This document shows, piece by piece, positions 56,880-64,000 of a stretch of DNA of 64,000 nucleotides. Origin of the DNA: Wurfbainia villosa (taxonomy: Eukaryota; Streptophyta; Magnoliopsida; Zingiberales; Zingiberaceae). A model generated the notes under the pieces. It did not search any database. It was not told where the DNA came from and worked only from the letters and a program-made list of their open reading frames with translations. The stretch's first letter is position 1; every line of letters starts with the position of its first letter. The position numbers and the translations under genes are program-made. Location: NCBI GenBank assembly GCA_025175895.1, contig CM046003.1, positions 48,416,335-48,480,334 on the forward strand, written 5' to 3'.

Positions 56880-58479
56880 GGAGAATCAGGTACTCAATCG
56901 TTGGTGCCACATGTACATGTGGTCAACCTGGGAACTGGTGGACCCAGCGACTGCTTAGTGCTCTTCCTCCTTGGCCCACTGTGATCGTGTATCGCGCATG
57001 AACTCCCAAACCTCCTGATGGTAGGCGACCTCCTCCTGGAAATAGTGATGGGTCTGGCCGTAAAACTCCTCGATCCTCTGAAAATGCTCTCGAAGGATCT
57101 GAAACTCTGCCTGCATGTAGGTCCAATGCTCCTCCCATCGTTGCCCCTGTGTCTGTTGCTCGATGTAAATGTTATCGATGCGCAATCAAAACTCGAAGAA
57201 ATCATATGCGGACGTACTTGCATCCTGCTCAAAGGTAGAAAAAGAAGACGGTGCAGGTGTAGGATCACGACGTGGACTAGGTGGGCTCCTATACATAGGT
57301 GGGTCTATAGGTGAGTGATGGGCAAGAGGTGAAAGGGTGCATGAGTGGAGGGCCCTACGTGTAGTGGGGACTCCACTATCAGATCCAACCGCCAATTGGC
57401 ACGGTTGGTGATGGTGGTACGATCGGTGTCGGGGAGCCTAAGGGGTGGAAAATTATTCCTTATAAAGCAAAATGAATATCCTTCTCTAACTATCATCCTC
57501 ATAGCCATGCACATCCCTAAATCTACACTAGGGCTCCCTTCTACCCTATCTAATCTCTTACAATCATACCCCATCGTATCACAAATGTGGGTCAATAAAC
57601 CCCCTAAGATAATCTCCCCCTTGGGTGCTTTTCCCTACCTTAACTAGATGCCTAATAAAATAGGACCCTACATCAATAGTACTTCTCTCTTGCAGCATGT
57701 CCCATAGGCAAAGAAGTTCACTCAACCTCATGACCCCATCGCTCTCCCCCCTACCAAAAATGGTACTTGCCATGACTTGATGAATATATCTAAAAAAAAG
57801 GGTTTTGGAGTTGGGAGGCTTTGGATCTTGAGGGGTCATATGCGTTTTTCCTTGTCAATTCAAACCAAAATAATCTAGCATTAAATTCGTTAGGAGTTCT
57901 CCTCTCTCCCCTACTAGGTAGTCCAAAACAAAGGTTGCATTGATTAAGGGTCCACTCATGCTCTATATTAAATAACCTAAAGGTAATCTTGCCCTCTTCA
58001 CTATCCTTTCCCAATAGGATCTCTGCATCCATTGAGCTCAAGAATTTTAAGACTACTCTAGGGCAAGTTAGGCATCTCACTCCCAAAATCTCTTCCCAAC
58101 CTACTTTTGCAAACAAACTTTACACATCCCCAAACAAACCTAGGGTTTCTAATAAGGGCACATCTAATTAGCGTGTAGTAGTTATCTTGCGAGAAGAAAG
58201 CATATTAAATCTACTCCTATGTGCATCATCTCGAAATATTATGCTTAAAGGAGTGTTACCTTTCTCCGATTCTTGGCGGGTGTTTCTTCCCCTCGACCTT
58301 GACCTTGACCTTGAAGGGGCAGCCTTTGTTGTTGCATGCTTTGTCCTCTTCATTGTCGCTTCTTGAAGGCTTCTTGGAGGTTGGAGAGGGTCATTGGAGG
58401 TTGGAGAAGATGATTTCACACGGGCTAGGGTAGGAGATTTGAGTCGCACGACTGATTTAGGGCAAATCGCATGACTCAT
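56880..58479 (-). pseudogene. ATHILA-type second ORF of J, broken
   Basis: Successive minus-strand frames (58168-58479, 57790-58116, 57579-57839, 57305-57595, 56955-57185) read as one protein with stops and frameshifts. It starts MSHAICPKSVVRLK, then a Ser/Arg-rich stretch, SRFNMLSSRKITTTR, GKITFRLFNIEHEWTLNQ and CFGLPSRGE, FRYIHQVMASTIFGRGESDG and LSELLCLWDM, and a coiled-coil-like end with HFQRIEEFYGQTHHYFQEEV. The ...FRLF...LT....LGLP and TIFGRRES...E...L patterns are those I know from ATHILA ORF proteins of plant gypsy elements, whose function is not established. It lies 3' of protease without pol between. Family assignment is from memory of patterns and is moderate. Confidence 0.65.
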
Positions 58480-58480
58480 G

Positions 58481-58740
58481 ACCTTTTAAGGGGTCGCGAC
58501 ACGACCGTGTGGAATCCACATGGCCGGGTGTGTTAGGCTCTGACCTGGGCATTGGGAAGAAGTTCAGAAATTGGCACGATCGTGTGAAATTCACGTGGTC
58601 GATTGTATGTGACTCTGGATTTCTCCTAGAGTGTCACACGGTCCAAGACGTACCACATGCCCTGTCGTGTTCTCTGTTGCCCGTGGGGCATGACCGTGTG
58701 GATTCCACACGACCGCCCGTGCTTCCTTCTAGGGTTCTAA
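58481..58740 (-). promoter_or_regulatory. LTR-like palindrome block and TATA-like box before the second ORF of J
   Basis: In minus sense the block carries GTGTGGAATCCACAC-type palindromes (about 58693-58712 and 58505-58524) and a related ACGTGAATTTCACACGATCG (about 58584-58603), then CCTTAAAAGG (about 58482-58491), three bases before the ATG of the second ORF (58479). The LTR of J shows the same palindromes upstream of its own TATA box. It may be an internal promoter or captured LTR sequence. Confidence 0.5.
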
Positions 58741-58923
58741 AAAGGAATTTCCTTTCTACCTAGCAAGTTCTTCATAACCCTAAACCACTTGTAAGGATTC
58801 TAATGGACAAAAATTTATACTTAAACCTAACATGCATGAATGTAAAGACCAAGAAAGTTAAACTTCGGTTGCCTCCCAAGAAGCGCTTGTTTAACGTCTT
58901 CAGCTCGACTATACTCCTACGCT

Positions 58924-59457
58924 TCAACTTAGCTCCGGTGGTTCCGTGAACTTCCAATTATTAACGTCAGATTGTTTATATTCCACTAGGGTTTTTGCTA
59001 TACTACAAGAAGTATACCCTGCTAGGAATGGATCCTTACACCCTGATAAGCTAAACTCGATGATCTCGTCATCCACCTCCAAGGAGACTTTGTGCTCCTT
59101 CACATCTATGCGAGCTCCAGCAGTTGCCAGAAATGGTCTCCCTAGGATGAGTGGGTTCTGAGGGTCTTGTCCTGTGTCTAGTATAATGAAGTCCGTGGGT
59201 ATCAGAAAATTTTCTACGATAACAGGTACATTTTCCAACATGCCAACTGGTTCCCTGATCGTGTCATCTGTCATTCGAAGAACCATGTCAATCGAGTGTA
59301 TCTCATTCAGTCTCATATCCATATAAAATGCGTAGGGCATCATGCTAACGGACGACCCTATGTCATATAATGCTTTGTTAAAGCTCACCCCATATATCAT
59401 GCAGGGTATGACAAAATCACCAGGGTCATCCAAGCTTGGGTGGAACCTTGTCTTCAA
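58924..59457 (-). pseudogene. Athila-like retropepsin (J)
   Basis: A 177-residue frame with GDFVIPCMIYGVSFNKALYD then IGSSVSMMP, the aspartic protease site in the form Asp-Ile-Gly (family form: DLGASVSLMP), followed by VPVIVENFLIPTDFIILD and PLILGRPFLATAGARIDV, the second half of the fold with the ILGRPFL motif. The protease would process the Gag polyprotein. The frame opens MKTRFHPSLDDP, so the methionine is probably internal. It is not joined in frame to Gag (60988-59815), and no reverse transcriptase follows. Confidence 0.85.
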
Positions 59458-59814
59458 TTTCTACTTGGCTTACTAAAGTTGAAATCATGGTTGCGCACCC
59501 CTTAGTAATCTTATTTTTTTGTCCCACTGATTCCCTGTATACTCCATCTCCCTTTACTAGGTTTTGCTGTCATTCTGAAGTGTAACTGGTGTTACCATGT
59601 TCACTTGGGATTTGCTAAGATGTTTGGGGAGAACTGTTTGTGAGTTGTGATATGGTCTTGGCTATCTGGGCTACCTATTTTTCTAGCATCTTAGTGTGCC
59701 TTGTAAGCCCATCGACAGAGGCCTTCAACTCCCTCAGTGCCTCTTTGGTTCTTTAATGCCGCTGTTGGAATTCTGCATTAGCCTTTGTTTGGGTATCAAC
59801 GAAGTCTTCTATCA
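59458..59814 (-). other. linker between Gag and protease of J
   Basis: Decayed coding sequence without a long frame; in related elements this stretch joins the end of Gag to protease. No motif of its own was recognised. Confidence 0.5.
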
Positions 59815-60988
59815 TTAACTCAAGTCTGGATTTAGGCGGTTGGTGTTGCCCATTGTCTTGTTGTCCGTACCCTCCCGACTTTTGCAAATTTCTTGAATTA
59901 TTCTTATATGAAAGGTTCGGGTGGTTCCTCCATTCGGGGGGTTGTATGTGCTGGAATATGGATTGTCGAGCCTCTGATTATACTCGCCTATCGCATCTAC
60001 ATGCTCAACCTGCTCTTCAGAGTTACTCTGCCCTCCGCAATAGTCTTCTTGGTATGTCGTTACTCCATCACTAAAGGAATTGGTTGTACATACAGAAGCA
60101 AGAGTTAGGGAGTTAAACCATCTGCTCAGTGCTTCTATTCTCATCGCTAGATGATCGATGGAGTTAACAGCATATTTTTCGGCTGCAGGTGTTGGATGAC
60201 TACATTTGAAAGCCCATTTATGGTGATTTTGGGCCAACCTTCTCAATCAACTCTTCTGCTTCCTCAATAGTCTTGTTCATCAAAGCTCCTCCTGCAACAT
60301 AATCTAGGAAAACCTTCGTGGCGTACGTGATTCCATTATAAAATATGTGGATCACCAGCCACCTCTCGAGACTGTTGTGAGGGCACTGATAAAGTAACCC
60401 TTTGTAGCAATCCCAAGCTTCGAAAAGGGACTCTCCTTCCTTCTGACGGAAGCTAGTGATCAGGTGGCGCATGTGAGATGTCTTACTCGGTGGAAAGAAT
60501 TTATTCATAAATTGTTGCTCACACTGCTCCCATGTGGTGATGCTTCCTGAAGGCAAGGAGTGCAACCACGTCTTCGCCATGTCCCTTAGTGAGAATGGGA
60601 AAAGGCTCAAACAGATCACATCTATGGGTACTCCATTGAATTTCAAGGTTAAGTAGATTTCTAAAAACGTCTCTAGGTGTCGGTTAGGGTCTTCAATTGC
60701 AACTCCTCCGAATTGGCTCTATTGGACCTTGTGAATGAGTGCAGGCTTAAGTTCAAAATTATTGTCTATAATTGATGGTCCATCTATACTAGGTTTATAT
60801 CCTCTAACATTAGGAGCTGCATAATCCCACAGAGGATAGCTACCTATGTTTGCTAAAGGAGCATTGTGTTCCTCTATATCTCTTTGTTCGACTCTCCTCC
60901 GATGATAAGTTATGTCTATTTCTAAGTCAATCAGAAGAAGATTTTCCGATCTTAAGCGTCTGTGCATACGATGAACCAAGCTGCGCAA
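59815..60988 (-). pseudogene. Athila-like Gag (J), with stop and frameshift
   Basis: The N-terminal frame (60719-60988) ends FELKPALIHKVQ; a TAG then interrupts an otherwise continuous Q-stop-SQFGGVAIEDPNRH. The frame at 60218-60646 is the core: LKFNGVPIDVICLSLFPFSL, AKTWLHSLPSGSITTWEQ, FMNKFFPPSKTSHMR, CPHNSLERWL and AGGALMNKTIEEAEEL, which is the retrotransposon Gag domain of Athila-type gypsy elements. After a frameshift near 60230, the frame to 59815 adds CGGQSNSEEQVEHVDAIGEY and NPYSSTYNP, the usual Gag C-terminal region. Gag would build the particle. The stop fits a CAG-to-TAG transition. Confidence 0.85.
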
Positions 60989-61200
60989 TCAGGAGTGAGG
61001 AAATCAAATAACCTCAAAGTAATGAACCAAATAAAGTAAACCTAAAAACTGAATTAAGGTTAAATGAAATATGGCTAATAAAATTTAATCTAAATTGAAT
61101 ATAGATAATGAAAACTGAAATAATGCAAAATGAGAAAGCAAACCTAATCTATTCCGATCCAAAGTATCCACTTTCAAATCTGATATCAAATCTACAGTCT

Positions 61201-61215
61201 TCGGCAATGGCGCCA
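61201..61215 (-). promoter_or_regulatory. primer binding site of J
   Basis: The minus strand reads TGGCGCCATTGCCGA, six bases after the LTR end; Athila and Tat elements typically have TGGCGCCGTTGCC. The site separates J from the tRNA-Met-primed elements elsewhere in the window. Confidence 0.82.
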
Positions 61216-61221
61216 AAAACT

Positions 61222-62746
61222 TGATGCACGCGAGCCCATCCCCAAATCTCTGGCCAAGATCGCCAAGGATTCTAAGCAACCACTCATGCTCAATGACCGC
61301 AAGTGCACGGTTGTCGTTAAATAATAATTTATGTATCGATCCCACAGAGACTGTGATTCAAGTACCATTTGTCCAGTGAATTCTATTTATTCAGAGTAAA
61401 TCTCTTGCGAGTCAGGTGTGTGAGGTCGACGATAGTCCTGGCTCAGTTACGATGTCACTTGAAGAAAGCGAAGGTGGGCTCAAAGTTCCTTAAAGGATTC
61501 TAAAATTTCGATTTCACTTGTGCGTTGTTGAATATGCTATCAATTTAATGCTCCAATGATCTCTAGTTGTGGTCTTGCGAGAGGATTATCGTGTATTATC
61601 CCAATGAACTTTTGCTTCTACCGAGAACTACCTATTCCTAATCAAGTTTCCCTTTCGAATCGTCAGAGCTCAGGGGGTTGATATCTTTGGGAGCCCCTTG
61701 TCACTGGGGTCCCTCAACTCTTTTAGAGTTGATGTCTCCTACTTTGAGCCTTCTGCTAGAATAGGTTCTTGGGACACGAGGATGTCTTATTAATCTATAT
61801 AAAGAGATGGATCATATTTCATATACTACTCTTTCATATTCTATTTTCTACGGTTATGGGAAGGAAGATGATCGCGAGGTTCCTCCTTGGTACTCCTAGA
61901 TTTTGATACAAAGGCTTTTTGCCCTTGTATCAACTATGTGCAGTAGAAAAGGAAGCAAGACAACTTTCACGGATCTCAACAGCATAAATTGCAAACATAT
62001 TCAAAAGCAATGAATAAATATTTAAACTAGCATATCCAACATACACAAGCTACTCCATAATCCTAGAATCGAAGTATCTACTCCATGAATGAAGGAGAAT
62101 AAACACAAGACTCTCTGTTCAATCCGACATTGTGTCTTGCTCATTTTCCAAGGCATTGGAGCGTTGATTCGAGTCTTCGAGCCGCTTCCTCTCTCCCCGT
62201 TGTGAGCCTCTGGTGCTTCTTAGGGCATCGTCTTCCCATCCCAGCCGTCGAGCCTCCTCCTAGGGTTTGGGTATGCCTTTCTTTTTATAGGAGTGAAGCC
62301 AACTTTCCTTAAATTCCTGCAAAACCCTGATTTGCATTAAGTTGGGCTGACGCCATATGACCGTGTGGAATCTACACGGTCGGCCGTGTGGCATGCTAGA
62401 AATCATGCTCTAATTTTGGCATCGGGATTAGGCACGACCGTGTGAGATTCACATTACCCAACTGTGTCTTCCTCTGGAGCTTCATGTGATCGTCGTCTTT
62501 TGATATGAAGCATGCCCGTGTTTTGGGGAACATGACCAAAGCATGCTTGCCTTCCTTGGGCTCTAATTATGTGTCAATTTACCTCTGAAATATTGCCATA
62601 CACATAAAAATAGCAAAAGAAGATCTCTGAACTATAAAATAGTAAATGAATGTGAAACAAGAAAGAATATGAATGAAACAAGTATAAAATTCAATGAGAT
62701 GTGTGCTAAAACTATTCCTAAAATCCTATATGATTTGCACACATCA
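61222..62746 (-). repeat. 5' LTR of J
   Basis: 1525 bp, from TGATGCACGCGAGCC to TTGCACACATCA (plus sense). The minus-strand TATAAAAAG lies at about 62280-62290. Upstream of it in minus sense are GACCGTGTGGAATCTACACG-type palindromes (62358-62470). The copy at 42516-43562 plus 55354-55890 matches it end to end. Confidence 0.9.
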
Positions 62747-64000
62747 ATTAACATTGCCGAAGCAAACAAGTTTAAAAAGATCTTCAAAGTCAATAATGAC
62801 AAAAAGTTAAAGAAGTCCGGAAATGGCCAGAAAAAGTTTCTTGGTAAATGTTTCAATTGTGGCAAGAAAGGTCATCGCAAAAATGACTGCAGGTACAAGA
62901 AGGAAACCAATGTCAATAATGTCAATGTTGTTGATAAACAACATGAAGACATATGTGCAATGATCTTAGAAATGAAAATTGACATGATAACTGAAACTAA
63001 CATGACTGCAATAAAGTCCAATGATTGGTGGCTTGACTCTGATGCAACCATTCATGTTTGCAATGAAAATAAATTATTCTCCTCATATCAAATTGAAAAG
63101 GAAGAACAAACTGTTCTTATGGGGAATTATAATGCAGCAGTGGTTGCCGGAAAAAGAATGGTGCAAATTGAATTTTCCTTTGAAAATAAAATGACATTGA
63201 ACATTGTCTACCATGTTCTTGACATTAGAAAAAATCTTGTATCTGCTAGTTTTATGTGTAAAAATGGACTTAAGATTGTACTTGAGAGTAGTACATGTAT
63301 TGTGTCAAAGAATGGATCCTTTGTAGGAAAAGGTTATTTATGTGAAGGCATGTACAAGCTAAGTATTAATGATAATAAAGCTATGAATTCTATTTATCTT
63401 ATTGACTCCTTTAATGCTTGACATGCTCGTTTAGCACACTTAAATTTTAGATCTTTGAAATATATGTCTAAACATTGTTTCATTAATTGTAAAGATACAA
63501 AATATGATAAGTGTGAAATTTGCCTACAAGCAAAAATGACTAAGAAGCCATTTCCAAAAGCCGAATGAAACATACAAATATTAGATATCATTCATACTGA
63601 TATTTGTGAGTATAATGGTGTTTTAACTAGAAGAGAAAAAAAATACTTTATCACTTTCATTGACGATTGTTCTAGATATACCTATGTATATTTGATTAGA
63701 ACAAAAGATGAAGCATTTGAAAAGTTTAAACTTTTCAAGGCTGAAGTTGAGAACCAAAAGAATAAAAAGATAAAAATGATTCGAAGTAATAGAGGTGGTG
63801 AATATCTTTCAAATGAGTTTGATGCCTTCTATGAAGAGCATGGTATTATTCATCAAACATCAGCACCTTTTACTCCTCAACAAAATGATTTGGTCGAAAG
63901 AAAAAATAGAATTTATACGGATATGATTAATTCAATGTTTCTTAATGCTAAATTACCAAATAATGTGTGGGGAGAAGCTTTACTTACTGCCTGTCATATT
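62747..64000 (+). pseudogene. copia Gag end, protease and integrase of K (runs off the window)
   Basis: Continues K's Gag after J: INIAEANKFKKIF, a knuckle CFNCGKKGHRKNDC (from 62849), then protease WWLDSDATIHVCNEN, where the catalytic DSG has become DSD (63041-63043). The protease end VLDIRKNLVSASFM is followed by a TGA (63419) in place of the usual Trp before HARLAHLNF, the pre-integrase motif CEICLQAKMTKKPF, a second TGA (63566), and integrase: DIIHTDICEYNG, FIDDCSRYTYVYLI, RSNRGGEY with the second catalytic Asp changed to Asn (63788), and PQQNDLVERKNR with the Glu kept. The frame is open beyond 63570 and is cut by the window end at GEALLTACHI. Two stops and two lost catalytic residues, all explicable by C/T or G/A transitions, show it is inactive. 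The 26 residues before 62747 are J LTR sequence. Confidence 0.9.

Larger units (their letters stand above)
42516..62746 (-). mobile_element. Athila-like Ty3/gypsy element J, interrupted by H
   Basis: About 8.4 kb after removing H. Duplications GTTAA (42511-42515) and ATTAA (62747-62751) differ by one transition. LTR termini are TGATG...CATCA. In minus sense: 5' LTR (62746-61222), primer site TGGCGCCATTGCCGA (Athila-type, tRNA-Asp-like), Gag, protease, a promoter-like block, an ATHILA-type second ORF, polypurine tract, 3' LTR. Reverse transcriptase, RNase H and integrase are absent, so it is non-autonomous. It lies inside the gag of copia element K. Confidence 0.88.

Overview
This window reads as intergenic heterochromatin of a large flowering-plant genome. 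I found no host gene, rRNA or tRNA gene. Almost everything I can explain is LTR retrotransposon sequence: Ty1/copia-type and gag-only relatives, Tekay/Del-like and Athila-like Ty3/gypsy elements, solo LTRs and decayed fragments, plus one clear SINE and one probable SINE. I cannot name the species; the element types fit an angiosperm.

Layout. 1-11.3 kb: a decayed minus-strand copia element (B) whose gag is split by a complete plus-strand gag-only element (A, 2614-7954, target duplication TCGAC). B's 5' LTR is at 9166-10399 and a truncated LTR follows to 11316. 11.3-27.7 kb: a second minus-strand element of B's family (D), carrying two insertions. F (11395-17685, duplication GTAAT) is a giant inverted-repeat derivative of a 3.57-kb gypsy LTR. 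C (19703-26533, duplication GTTGC) is a complete minus-strand gag-only element sitting in D's LTR. 27.7-38 kb: layers of old LTRs of the C type, broken by two clean solo LTRs: E (28374-29982, duplication ATCCT) and G (32975-36535, duplication TGCTA). 38-41.9 kb: a SINE with a 17-bp duplication, a decayed copia pol and a second SINE-like unit. 41.9-64 kb: a four-level nest. Copia element K (plus) is interrupted by Athila-like J, J's left LTR by Tekay-like H, and H by solo LTR I.

How the parts relate. A and C encode only Gag, yet keep LTRs, primer binding site and polypurine tract, so they must borrow reverse transcriptase and integrase. B and D have the same Gag C-terminal motif and the same primer site, and B has protease, so they are the best candidates here for the autonomous partner. 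In at least nine LTRs a cluster of CAGTCGACTG palindromes, often 20-21 bp apart, lies just upstream of a TATA-like box. This is the most striking unexplained signal. Element F and a promoter-like block inside J are the other two observations I would follow first.

Limits: reading was by eye. LTR boundaries with target duplications are firm. Boundaries of decayed LTRs and pseudogenes are approximate.
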